This document shows positions 52,346-60,370 of a stretch of 64,000 nucleotides of DNA, in pieces. This stretch comes from Anaerolineae bacterium (GTDB taxonomy: Bacteria; Chloroflexota; Anaerolineae; Aggregatilineales; J027). The stretch's first letter is position 1. Each line of letters begins with the position of its first letter. The notes under the pieces are model-generated. The model was given only the letters and a program-made list of their open reading frames with translations, was not told the origin of the DNA and did no database searches. The position numbers and the translations under genes were made by a program. The stretch is from NCBI GenBank assembly GCA_019913005.1, contig JAIOHL010000258.1:59896-123895 (forward strand). Direction: 5' to 3'.

Positions 52346-53486
52346 TATACGACACGATCTTGTGGGCGAACTCACACGTTGCGGCGGGGGTGAGATGTAG
52401 GCCCGTGTTGGTAAATTGGTCGTTCGGGGCGGCATCCCATAGATCGGTATAATGCCAATTTTCGCGCTGGGCAATGCTGGCGAGTAGCTCTCGATAGCTG
52501 TCGTAGGCCCATTTGGGATAGTAGTCGTTGTAGCGGTTTTCGTTGTTAAAGCCGCTGGTACGGAAAATGGGTTCATTGACCACCAGCACAGGTAAATCGT
52601 GATTTTGCGCGATGTCCATACCTGCCAGCATCACGTCAAAGGACAACAAATCTTCTGTCCAGCCACCTTCGATACGCGGGTTGCCCAAAAGATCGTCACC
52701 GGGGAGCAAATTTTCAACGCGCTGTTCATGAAATTTGGGGTTGCGGTGGTCATAACCCGTCGCCAGCCATGCCATGCCATAAACTTGATGACGGAGCAGG
52801 TCGGCTAATTCGCGGCGCTGTCCGATGATGCTGCGTTCCCACAAATTAGGGTCGTCGGGGAGGCGGTTTACATCTAGGGCAAGGTCGTAGCGTTCAATTA
52901 AGTCACGGGCAAGGTCGGCATTATTTTGTACCACCTGATGTTTGAGTTGGTCTTCGATATAAAACCCAGCAAGGGTCAAAAACCAGACGACTAGATCGGG
53001 TTGATATTGCAGAGATTCCTCTAATAACATTGAGTCTTTAAGGACGTTGGTCACGGGATAACCTAAATTATAGACGACCACACGCCGACCATCCGACATC
53101 CGATAATTACCCCGATTGATACACGCGCTGAGGGTTTCATCTTCTTCCAGCAGCCAACCCCACACCGAAGAATCGCCCAAGAAAAAGACGCGGTATTCAT
53201 CATCGGCCTTATTTGATTGGCTGAGGTTGATAGAGGCAAACATGCCCTCCAACCGCTGAACTGAGATGTTGTAGTCGCTGGCAGGATTTTCGGAATAAGG
53301 CAGGCGCTCACGTCCGGGTAAAACTGAATTATAGAGGGTGATGCGGCTTAGGACGGGCAGCGGGTTGGTGAGGACGTAACATAGATTAAGGGCGATAAAC
53401 AGCAGTACGCCTTTTATCACGACGTTGCGAACAAAACGGCGGTTATAGGGGGTTTGGGGCTTGGTCAGCCAATCCCATCCAGCCAT
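52320..53486 (-). CDS. Membrane-anchored SGNH-fold protein, DltD/AlgJ-like partner of the MBOAT
   Basis: N-terminal cytoplasmic tail, one membrane helix (about 21-40), then an extracytoplasmic SGNH hydrolase domain. Block I FFLGDSSVWGW gives Ser106; YNLGYPVT is block II; the C-terminal TGLHLTP holds the catalytic His (~364), with Asp ~356 a candidate acid. MBOAT systems (DltB/DltD, AlgI/AlgJ-AlgX, PatA/PatB) use such a protein to place the acyl group on the final polysaccharide. Its ATG directly abuts the MBOAT stop (TAAATG), with AGGAGG inside the MBOAT end, so it is certainly co-translated. Third gene of the microprotein-MBOAT-SGNH operon; the 3' end overlaps the convergent GT-C-like gene by 26 bases. 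Confidence 0.85.
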   Translation of the reverse strand: MAGWDWLTKPQTPYNRRFVRNVVIKGVLLFIALNLCYVLTNPLPVLSRITLYNSVLPGRERLPYSENPASDYNISVQRLEGMFASINLSQSNKADDEYRVFFLGDSSVWGWLLEEDETLSACINRGNYRMSDGRRVVVYNLGYPVTNVLKDSMLLEESLQYQPDLVVWFLTLAGFYIEDQLKHQVVQNNADLARDLIERYDLALDVNRLPDDPNLWERSIIGQRRELADLLRHQVYGMAWLATGYDHRNPKFHEQRVENLLPGDDLLGNPRIEGGWTEDLLSFDVMLAGMDIAQNHDLPVLVVNEPIFRTSGFNNENRYNDYYPKWAYDSYRELLASIAQRENWHYTDLWDAAPNDQFTNTGLHLTPAATCEFAHKIVSYIMALAEQP

Positions 53487-54914
53487 TTAACGACCTCCTA
53501 CCAAACGGGCCAGCATCGCCAGACTGTCGGCGGGGGTGGGCAGGGCAAAAAAGACCCAGCCCAACGCGACATAATGAAAGGTGGTCAGCCAACTAATGCC
53601 AAAAATAAAACGACGACGCCAGCGGTGTTGGATGATGATTTGATACCAGACCCGGGTGTTATCCAAAATGAGTTTGTGGATGAATAGGCCGATGCCGTGC
53701 CACAGCCCCCACAAAACAAAATTGACCGTTACCCCATGCCAGAGGCCAATCAAGACCATCGTGCTGATTTGAGCGATCATGACCATCAACCACTGCGGCA
53801 TCTTGACTCCGCTGCGGAGCATGACACGGCTGATGGGCGTGAAATAATAGAGCCGAAACCATGTGCTCAGGGTGATGTGCCAACGCTGCCAGAATTGCTG
53901 TAAATTGGGCTGCATGTAGGGGCGGTCAAAATTTTCGGGCAGGGTGATGCCATACAGCCGTCCGATGCCGATGGCGACATCTGAATAGCCGCTGAAATCG
54001 AAGAAGATGCGGAAGGCGTAGATATACAGCAACAGCCATGCGCCGATGGTATCGCCAGTGCGATTGACCAGCGTTGAATTGAGGGCGACGAGAGCGAGAC
54101 TGTCGGCAATCACGAATTTTTTAAATGCCCCTATCACGATTCGCATGGCGCCTTCGATTAAACGGGCCGAATCGAGCGGCTTGGTTTGATTGAGTTCGGG
54201 GATAAAACGCTGTACACGGTCAATCGGGCCAGCGGTCATGGCGGGGAAGAACAGGATATAGGTCAGGAAGTCACGCAGGGCCATGCCGTCTTTGGGCAGA
54301 CGTCCGGCGCGGAAATCGAACAACACGCCGATTAGACGGAAGGCGATATAGGAAAAACCGAGCCATGCCAGTGGGGTGATGCCCGTCGGGTGAAGGGTTT
54401 CATTACGATCAAGGGCAAGGCTGAAAAAACGGGCGCTGGCGGGGATTTTGAGAATGACCAAAACCACAATTAGGCCAACGACGAATAAGAGACTCAGGCG
54501 CTTATAGATTTCGGTGTTGGTGGATGGCAGGAGTTGCGGCAGATTCAACGCACCGACTGTCGCCACTGCTATGCCGAAGATGGGGAATATGAGATTGGAG
54601 GGCCTATCCAGAAGGGCGAATATCAAACCCGCTAGGAGGACACCGACCCCAATAATCAAGCATGTTTGGGGATCGGCGCGGCGAGAGGGCATCGTTTCGG
54701 CGGGCGGCTGGACAATCCACCACACCGCAATGCTGAGGCCGAGTGTGCCGACCAGCACCATAAAATCGAGGTGATTGAGGACATCATCGGCCAGCAGCCA
54801 TGCCAACGCTAAAATGCTGGCAAACAATAGGCTTTGGGGTCGCCAGCGGGTGGGAATCAGCCACATGAAGGGCAGCGAGGCCAGCGCAAAAACGAGAATG
54901 TGGATAAGGGTCAT
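53487..54914 (-). CDS. MBOAT-family membrane O-acyltransferase, DltB/AlgI-like
   Basis: Multi-pass membrane protein, 475 residues, about 11-12 hydrophobic segments. The MBOAT core is FFPAMTAGPIDRVQRF, YSDVAIGIGRLYGI, FWQRWHITLSTWFRLYYFTP (~340) and LIGLWHGVTVNFVLWGLWHG with the catalytic His at about 391. This is the DltB/AlgI branch, which carries acyl groups from a cytoplasmic donor across the membrane towards an extracytoplasmic acceptor. It begins 9 bases after the microprotein gene and ends exactly at the SGNH start. With the ACP and acyl-AMP ligase at 56.5-58.5 kb it completes a Dlt-like set. The transferred acyl group is not known. Confidence 0.92.
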   Translation of the reverse strand: MTLIHILVFALASLPFMWLIPTRWRPQSLLFASILALAWLLADDVLNHLDFMVLVGTLGLSIAVWWIVQPPAETMPSRRADPQTCLIIGVGVLLAGLIFALLDRPSNLIFPIFGIAVATVGALNLPQLLPSTNTEIYKRLSLLFVVGLIVVLVILKIPASARFFSLALDRNETLHPTGITPLAWLGFSYIAFRLIGVLFDFRAGRLPKDGMALRDFLTYILFFPAMTAGPIDRVQRFIPELNQTKPLDSARLIEGAMRIVIGAFKKFVIADSLALVALNSTLVNRTGDTIGAWLLLYIYAFRIFFDFSGYSDVAIGIGRLYGITLPENFDRPYMQPNLQQFWQRWHITLSTWFRLYYFTPISRVMLRSGVKMPQWLMVMIAQISTMVLIGLWHGVTVNFVLWGLWHGIGLFIHKLILDNTRVWYQIIIQHRWRRRFIFGISWLTTFHYVALGWVFFALPTPADSLAMLARLVGGR

Positions 54915-54923
54915 AGCGTCGTT

Positions 54924-55064
54924 TTAGAAACCTTGATAAATCCACTGGGGCGCGGTATCCGCCGTGACGATAATCAGCAAAATGATGATGAGGCAGAGCA
55001 TCACCGCGAAAACATTTTCCCGCGAGAAGATGAGGCGCATGATTTTCCGAAACAATTGACCCAT
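54924..55064 (-). CDS. DltX-like 46-residue single-pass membrane microprotein
   Basis: Too short for usual gene finders. A basic N-terminus (MGQLFRKIMRLIFSREN), one membrane helix (about 18-35, FAVMLCLIIILLIIVTA) and an 11-residue outer tail ending in PQWIYQGF. DltX proteins of D-alanylation operons have the same size and topology and end in a motif such as FIYNEF; here [FW]-I-Y-x-x-F is matched with the Tyr four residues from the end (Tyr43). That Tyr has been proposed as the acyl relay between DltB and DltD. The gene has its own promoter (55100-55128) and GGA about 10 nt before the ATG. It ends 9 bases before the MBOAT gene, the position dltX takes relative to its partners. Confidence 0.8.
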   Translation of the reverse strand: MGQLFRKIMRLIFSRENVFAVMLCLIIILLIIVTADTAPQWIYQGF

Positions 55065-55099
55065 TGTGTTTTTTTCCTAACCCTCGAAAGCAAGGGCAC

Positions 55100-55128
55100 A
55101 TTTTACAGGTGGGGGGACGGCTTGCCAA
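55100..55128 (-). promoter_or_regulatory. Promoter of the microprotein-MBOAT-SGNH operon
   Basis: Minus strand: TTGGCA (55128-55123), 17-bp spacer, TAAAAT (55105-55100). The expected start site is about 29 bases before the microprotein ATG. It lies entirely between the WD40 gene stop and the microprotein start. Confidence 0.7.
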
Positions 55129-55135
55129 CGGGCGA

Positions 55136-56356
55136 TTACTGTTTGATTCCCCAAAGATTGACTGACAAATCATCACCCGAAGACGCCAGCAAAGTACCGA
55201 CTGGATTGAAGGTGAGACTAAAAATGAATCCAACATCAGTATGGCTCCGAGTGGTAATCACCGCACCTTTTTCGATATCCCATAGCCGCACTAAACCATC
55301 TCTACCTGCCGTCGCCAATAAGCTTCCGTCAGGGCTAAATGCAACATCAAGAACGGCATCTGGGTGGCTGAAAGTCTGTAATTGTGTGTCAACCTCTTTA
55401 TTCCATAAACTCACCTGACCGTTGACATCAGAAAAAGCGAGCAGAGTGCCATCAGGGCTGAATGCAGCTGACCGTATCCAAGTCTCCATCTCAACACTAC
55501 TCAGATTATCCCACATCTGAGTATCCCAAACTCGCACCGTGCTGTCATCACTGCCTGACACTAATCGAGTGCCATCAGGGCTGAATGCAAGAGTGTTTAC
55601 TGCATCTTCATGGCCTTCAAGGGCGGTAATTTTTGTACCAGTCGCAATGTCCCAAATCAGAATGACACCATCCCGGCTACCAGAGGCAAGTATTTTTCCA
55701 TCTGGACTGAAAGCAAGGCAGTAAATATCTGGGCCGGGGGTATGACCTTCCAGTTCGAATGCCTGTGCGCGATTTGTCATGTCCCAAATGAATACCTCAC
55801 CTAGCGCCGTACCCAATGCCAAGCGCGAACCATCTGAGTTAAAAGCTAAACTTTCCACGAAATGTGTAAACGGCTCAAATAGTCTGTCTGCAGGGCCAAG
55901 TTCCATGACTCCACTGGTAATATATACCAGAACACCGTCCCAGCCACTTGAGACTGCCAATAGCCCACCGTCTGGCGACCACGCAATATCACCCGATGGG
56001 TGGGCCGATAACGAAACGAGGAGGGTCAGTTGCTCCGCGTTGGTGGTTATAATTTCAGGCAGATTCGAAAGGTTAAGCGTTCTGACAGCAGGATTGGTCC
56101 CTTGCGCAAGTAGAATTCTTGGGATCAGGTTGGTGGCCTGCACATATCTATTTGTATTGCCTGCCTCCAAACATATCTCCTGTGCGAGAAGGGCTAGATC
56201 AGCAGCAGTTTCTAAATCACTGTTCTCAAATGCCGTTATTGCCGCTGCGAGTACATCATTTGGCCCACCATCGCATGTCCAATCAGATTGGGCTAAAGAC
56301 GGGGGAATATGAAAAAACAAACATACAAGGCAAAGTAGAGGGAATATTTTGGACAT
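55136..56356 (-). CDS. Secreted seven-bladed WD40 beta-propeller protein
   Basis: Signal peptide (IFPLLCLVCLFFHIPPSLAQS) followed by a ~80-residue helical segment with three cysteines. Then come seven WD40 repeats, recognisable by AFSPDG...LASGS..G.I.IWD; examples are CLAFSPDGKILASGSRDG and DVAFSPDGSLLATAGRDG. Seven repeats fill a complete propeller by themselves, probably a protein- or ligand-binding platform outside the membrane. It sits between the two arms of the acyl-transfer cassette (MBOAT arm downstream on the same strand, ACP-ligase arm divergent). A scaffold role for that system is possible by position only. Confidence 0.85.
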   Translation of the reverse strand: MSKIFPLLCLVCLFFHIPPSLAQSDWTCDGGPNDVLAAAITAFENSDLETAADLALLAQEICLEAGNTNRYVQATNLIPRILLAQGTNPAVRTLNLSNLPEIITTNAEQLTLLVSLSAHPSGDIAWSPDGGLLAVSSGWDGVLVYITSGVMELGPADRLFEPFTHFVESLAFNSDGSRLALGTALGEVFIWDMTNRAQAFELEGHTPGPDIYCLAFSPDGKILASGSRDGVILIWDIATGTKITALEGHEDAVNTLAFSPDGTRLVSGSDDSTVRVWDTQMWDNLSSVEMETWIRSAAFSPDGTLLAFSDVNGQVSLWNKEVDTQLQTFSHPDAVLDVAFSPDGSLLATAGRDGLVRLWDIEKGAVITTRSHTDVGFIFSLTFNPVGTLLASSGDDLSVNLWGIKQ

Positions 56357-56427
56357 CTTTTAGCCTTTCGTGCTATAGAGCCATCTTTCTAATCGAGTGG
56401 TGTGATATGCCAATGGTTGTACACAAA

Positions 56428-56448
56428 ACCCTGCTATAATGGCAGGGT
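56428..56448 (+). promoter_or_regulatory. Extended -10 promoter inside a perfect palindrome, upstream of the ACP gene
   Basis: TGCTATAAT (extended -10; TATAAT at 56435-56440) lies in the inverted repeat ACCCTGC (56428-56434) / GCAGGGT (56442-56448), 25 bases before the ACP ATG. No good -35 is present. A repressor bound to the palindrome would cover the -10. Confidence 0.6.
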
Positions 56449-56472
56449 CATTTTCCCAAAATTGGAGCAAAC

Positions 56473-56712
56473 ATGGACATTCGACAAGAACTCAAGACGT
56501 TTATCACCAAAGAAATTATGCGGAACCCCAAGTATCCGCTGAAAGATGCCGAACCGCTCATTTCCGGCGGGCTGATTGATTCCTTCTCACTGGTCGAGGT
56601 GCAGTTATATATCGAAAAGCAGTTTGGCGTTTGGATTGACGATATGGAAATGACCGTCGCCACCTGCAACACGGTTGATGACATCGCCAAATTGATCGAA
56701 GCCCGCCAATAA
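56473..56712 (+). CDS. Acyl carrier protein, DltC-like
   Basis: 79-residue four-helix carrier protein. The phosphopantetheine site is GGLIDSFSLVEVQLYIE with Ser37, the form (L-I/L-DSF) also typical of DltC. Helix 3-4 follows (TVDDIAKLIEAR). It needs a phosphopantetheinyl transferase from elsewhere. It is paired with an acyl-AMP ligase gene 31 bases downstream and separated by one gene from an MBOAT/SGNH operon. This implies a dedicated carrier for envelope acylation, not the fatty-acid-synthesis ACP, which has a DSLD motif. Preceded by an extended -10 promoter within a palindrome. Confidence 0.9.
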   Translation: MDIRQELKTFITKEIMRNPKYPLKDAEPLISGGLIDSFSLVEVQLYIEKQFGVWIDDMEMTVATCNTVDDIAKLIEARQ

Positions 56713-56743
56713 CCTACCCCCAAAATCACATTTCTGGAGCATC

Positions 56744-58486
56744 ATGACCGCACCAAGCACCACCCACATCCCGATTCGCCTTGACCATCCACTGCCCGAA
56801 ACGCTGAATGCCCAAATCCGGTATTTGCTGGAAACACAACCAGAAGCCACCGCACTCTATTTTGTGACCTCCGACGGCGAACAGGCGATTTCGACCCGTA
56901 CATTTTTTGAACACGCGGCGGAATATGCCCATGCCTTGAAACAAAATGGTATTCAGGCAGGGGATTTAGTGGTGCTGGTGTTGGAACATAGCCTTGATGT
57001 GCTGTATAGCTTTTGGGGGGCGATATTGCTGGGGGCGGTGCCGAGCATCTTCCCATTTTTGACGGAAAAACTCGACCCGGATCGCTATTTTGAGAGCCTC
57101 CATGCGTTGGTGGAGCGTTCGGGGGTGCGGCTGATTATCACCTATCCGGCGCTATTTGACCGATTGAATACGGTGCTGGCGGATGTCGAGGGGATGCTGC
57201 CGATATTGGTCACGGATGCGCTGACCACTCATGGCAACCCCGCCGAGTTTTGGGACTATGCCCCTACCGCTGAATCTACGGCGTTTTTGCAGCATTCATC
57301 GGGCAGCACGGGGTTACAAAAAGGCGTCATGCTATCCCATCGGGCGGTGTTGAATCAATTGGCGGCATACAGCGCGGCGATTCGATTGCAGGCCGATGAT
57401 GTGGTTTGCAGTTGGCTGCCGTTGTATCACGATATGGGATTGATCGCGGGGTTCATCATGCCGCTCATGCAGGGGATTCCGCTGGTGCTGATGTCGCCAT
57501 TCCATTGGGTACGTGCGCCCCATACCCTGCTGCACGCCATCCAAAAATATCGGGGGACGCTGTGTTGGTTGCCGAATTTTGCCTATAACCTGTTGGCGAC
57601 CCGTATCCGCGACGTGCATCTGGAAAATCTCGATCTCAGCAGTATGCGGGCCTTTATCAATTGTTCTGAACCGGTGCGGGCCGATAGCCACCAAATTTTC
57701 CAAGAAAAATATGCCCCCTATGGATTAGCGGATAATGTGCTGACGGTCTCGTATGCGATGGCGGAAAATACCTTTGCCGTGACCCAAAGCGGCATGGATG
57801 GCCCGCAAAAATATGACCGGATTCAACGCCTACCATTTCAGGAACAGAATCGGGCTGTACCTGCCGATGGGAGCGACACTGACGGAGTATTGGTGGTGGT
57901 GTCGTGTGGCAAGCCGATTCCTAATTGCGAGGTACGGGTGGTAGATGGCGACAGGGATAAAAAACCGTTGCCAGAACGCCAAATTGGGGAAATCGCGCTG
58001 CGGAGTGATTCGATGCTGACCGGGTATTATCATCAGGCGGAAATTTCGGCGCAGGCCCTACATGAAGGCTGGTATCTGACAGGCGACCTCGGCTATATCG
58101 CGGAGGGCGAGTTGTATGTCACGGGGCGCAAAAAAGATTTGATTATCGTCGGCGGCAAGAACATCTATCCCCAAGATATTGAGGCCATTGTCAGCCAGAT
58201 TGACGGCGTGAAGGATGGGCGCACGGTGGCCTTTGGGGTGTTTAATGACAAACTCGGTACGGAAGATATTGCGGTGATTGCCGAGATTACGCAGGACGAT
58301 GAGGAGACACAGGGGCGGATTCAGCGCGAGGCCCGCCAGCGGATTGTGCAGGCGACGGATGTGAATGCGCGGTTTGTGCATCTGGTCGGCCCGAAATGGC
58401 TGATTAAGACCAGCAGCGGCAAGATTGCGCGGAATGCCAATCGGGAGAAGTTTTTGCAGGAGATGGCGGCAGAGGGGTTAATTTAA
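56744..58486 (+). CDS. Acyl-AMP ligase (FAAL-like adenylate-forming enzyme) paired with the ACP
   Basis: Adenylate-forming enzyme of 580 residues. Phosphate loop SSGSTGLQKGVM (~184-195), then SWLPLYHDMGLIAGFIMPL, the pattern characteristic of fatty-acyl-AMP ligases (FAAL/FadD32-like). VSYAMAENTFAVT is the A5 region, GWYLTGDLGYI and GRKKDLIIVGGKNIYPQDIE are A7-A8, and the catalytic lysine is in KTSSGKIARN near the C-terminus. DltA is shorter and lacks the LPLYHDMGL block, so I infer activation of a fatty or other carboxylic acid rather than D-alanine, loaded onto the adjacent ACP. The ACP-ligase order suggests one transcript. A GC-rich repeat starts right at its stop codon. Confidence 0.88.
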   Translation: MTAPSTTHIPIRLDHPLPETLNAQIRYLLETQPEATALYFVTSDGEQAISTRTFFEHAAEYAHALKQNGIQAGDLVVLVLEHSLDVLYSFWGAILLGAVPSIFPFLTEKLDPDRYFESLHALVERSGVRLIITYPALFDRLNTVLADVEGMLPILVTDALTTHGNPAEFWDYAPTAESTAFLQHSSGSTGLQKGVMLSHRAVLNQLAAYSAAIRLQADDVVCSWLPLYHDMGLIAGFIMPLMQGIPLVLMSPFHWVRAPHTLLHAIQKYRGTLCWLPNFAYNLLATRIRDVHLENLDLSSMRAFINCSEPVRADSHQIFQEKYAPYGLADNVLTVSYAMAENTFAVTQSGMDGPQKYDRIQRLPFQEQNRAVPADGSDTDGVLVVVSCGKPIPNCEVRVVDGDRDKKPLPERQIGEIALRSDSMLTGYYHQAEISAQALHEGWYLTGDLGYIAEGELYVTGRKKDLIIVGGKNIYPQDIEAIVSQIDGVKDGRTVAFGVFNDKLGTEDIAVIAEITQDDEETQGRIQREARQRIVQATDVNARFVHLVGPKWLIKTSSGKIARNANREKFLQEMAAEGLI

Positions 58487-58527
58487 CCTCACCCCCCGGC
58501 CCCCTCTCCAACGTGGCGAGGGGGAGA
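58487..58527. repeat. GC-rich hairpin repeat, copy 2
   Basis: Starts CCTCACCCCCC and ends GCGAGGGGGAGAG, the same element as at 32291-32332. It follows the ligase stop codon immediately and could form a CCCCCTC/GAGGGGG hairpin at the 3' end of the transcript. Confidence 0.8.
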
Positions 58528-58580
58528 GAACGACGAACGCATGTTCTATAAGTGTGGATTATATGCGCCGAAGTTGAATC

Positions 58581-58596
58581 CGTAACCACGGTTACG
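58581..58596. promoter_or_regulatory. Palindrome in the region before the first beta-propeller gene
   Basis: CGTAACC-AC-GGTTACG, 7-bp perfect arms with a 2-bp centre, 122 bases before the start at 58718. Looks like a dimeric-regulator site. No clear promoter hexamers; the rest of 58528-58717 holds no gene. Confidence 0.4.
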
Positions 58597-58717
58597 CATG
58601 AGTTTGTATTGCAACTAGATACTTAATAAATGAATTGGCTTGGGTGTACGGAATTGGGGTGAGAGTGGGCAAAATCCTAACCGTTCGTCAATGGAGTTGA
58701 AACAATAGGAGGCGGGG

Positions 58718-60280
58718 ATGGCAAAACACAAAACAGGCTATGTGATAGGCGTGGTATTTTGCTTGGGTTTATCGCTGACCACCCTATTGAGTTTGACCAC
58801 CCCTGCCCCGAATATCGGTGTGGCACAATCGCCGACCTTGACACCCGTCCCATCTGCGGCAATCTACTATTTTTCAAGCGAGGAAAAAGGATTTGTAGTT
58901 GAAAGTTTTGATGGCGAACTGCATCAGATTTTAGCTAACTATGAATTGCCTGTGGACAAAGAGATTGCTGGCCCCGGTTGGTCGCCATCCGGTAAGTGGT
59001 TTGCTTGGACAACCAATCCTATTGGATTGCCCTATCTTATGGATAATGAAATTTATATTCTCAACCGAGAGGGAGATAACGTTGAGCAGACTTCGACCAA
59101 CGGAACGACCTTATTGATTGAATGGTCGCCTACTGATGATTTACTACTTCTGGTGAGCCAAGATATTGAAGGCTATATCAAGTATTTCATCTATGACCCC
59201 GCAGCTAAAGCCTTCACGTTTGAAAGTAGTATATTACTGACTGGAAACTATAGCCCGCCATTCCTTAACTATTTTGCTAATTGGTCACCAAACGGAGAAT
59301 ATATTGGCGTTGGCTTTCCAGACTCCACTCAAAATTCTTCGCTCATCAATATAAAGATAGCCTCAAAAAATGGCTTGCTGGTTAAAGAAACTGCCATTGG
59401 TTGTAGACAGGCAATTTATAATCCCTGCTTAGATGCCTTATGGTGGATTGATAATCGAGTTGTTTATATTGATGCTCAAAGTGATCAAATTGTTGTGGAA
59501 GACCTCAAAGCAGAAGCAATCTGGCAGATTCCAATACCCTCAAGAGATATAAATCAGATATTTTGGGATTCTGAGGGTAAATTTGCTGTTATTAAGGTAG
59601 GAAACGCTTATGACAGGAGTGATGATTCCCAAGCAGTTTGGGAACTCTCAATGGAAGCAGAGAATATCATACCGATAGCGATTAACCCTCGTGCAGCATT
59701 TTATGGGTGGTCGCCTAGTTCTAGTCAAGCCGCCTTTGTAATAGAAAACCATCTCCTGCTCCTTGAAAGCGCCTCATCAACGGTGGAAGAGATTACATTA
59801 GATGCGGCAAGAGGCGATATTGTTTTTCCAAAATGGATTGATAGCCAAACGCTTTTGCTTTATGTTTACAAGCCCAACTTGGCAAACCCACTCCTTCGAG
59901 AGTTATACTTATACAGTACAAAAACAGGAGAACTGAACCAAATCGCTTTCGATAGCCCAAACTTACCAGAAAGTGGTATATCCTCTCACCAACTTTACTC
60001 GTTTTCTTTTGACAAGACTTCTTGTTTCCTAGCCTGTGTTTCTGACCTTAGAACTGGAATTACCTCTGTAATTGCGCCAAATTCATCAACTATGGAAATT
60101 GATTTAATCAATGCTATAGAATGGCATCGCACCGAAAATTGGTTTTTTCTTATCGAAAGGAATGATGAAGGGATAAGCCAACTTGTCCTTGTCAATCAGG
60201 ACGGATCAGTGGTCAGAGGGCTAGATGTTCGATGTAATGGTTCATCAGCTTGCTATGGATGGATGCCGCCCACATCATAA
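58718..60280 (+). CDS. Secreted TolB-like beta-propeller protein, paralogue A
   Basis: 520 residues. N-terminal signal or anchor (YVIGVVFCLGLSLTTLL), then a short linker and repeated propeller-type strands: GPGWSPSGKWFAWT, LIEWSPTDDLLLLV, ANWSPNGEYIGVG, YGWSPSSSQAAFV. These WSPxG units resemble TolB/WD40-like blades. The same layout, N-terminal YYFSxxxKxFVVE phrase and C-terminal C...S-x-x-CYGWMP end occur in the convergent gene at 60371-61849, so the two are paralogues. AGGAGGCGGGG lies just before the ATG. AT-richer than the surrounding housekeeping genes. Function not known; extracytoplasmic binding is likely. Confidence 0.75.
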   Translation: MAKHKTGYVIGVVFCLGLSLTTLLSLTTPAPNIGVAQSPTLTPVPSAAIYYFSSEEKGFVVESFDGELHQILANYELPVDKEIAGPGWSPSGKWFAWTTNPIGLPYLMDNEIYILNREGDNVEQTSTNGTTLLIEWSPTDDLLLLVSQDIEGYIKYFIYDPAAKAFTFESSILLTGNYSPPFLNYFANWSPNGEYIGVGFPDSTQNSSLINIKIASKNGLLVKETAIGCRQAIYNPCLDALWWIDNRVVYIDAQSDQIVVEDLKAEAIWQIPIPSRDINQIFWDSEGKFAVIKVGNAYDRSDDSQAVWELSMEAENIIPIAINPRAAFYGWSPSSSQAAFVIENHLLLLESASSTVEEITLDAARGDIVFPKWIDSQTLLLYVYKPNLANPLLRELYLYSTKTGELNQIAFDSPNLPESGISSHQLYSFSFDKTSCFLACVSDLRTGITSVIAPNSSTMEIDLINAIEWHRTENWFFLIERNDEGISQLVLVNQDGSVVRGLDVRCNGSSACYGWMPPTS

Positions 60281-60370
60281 CCTTTTGCCAGCAACGGCTT
60301 GGCCTGAGTAAAACAAGCTATGGCGTGACATCAAAAATATAGACAAAACCACCATTGTCGGAAAGCGGCC

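Noticed and set aside
56415..56440. TTGTAC...TATAAT as a standard promoter for the ACP gene
   Set aside because: The spacing is only 12 bp, too short for a normal -35/-10 pair; the extended -10 reading is preferred.
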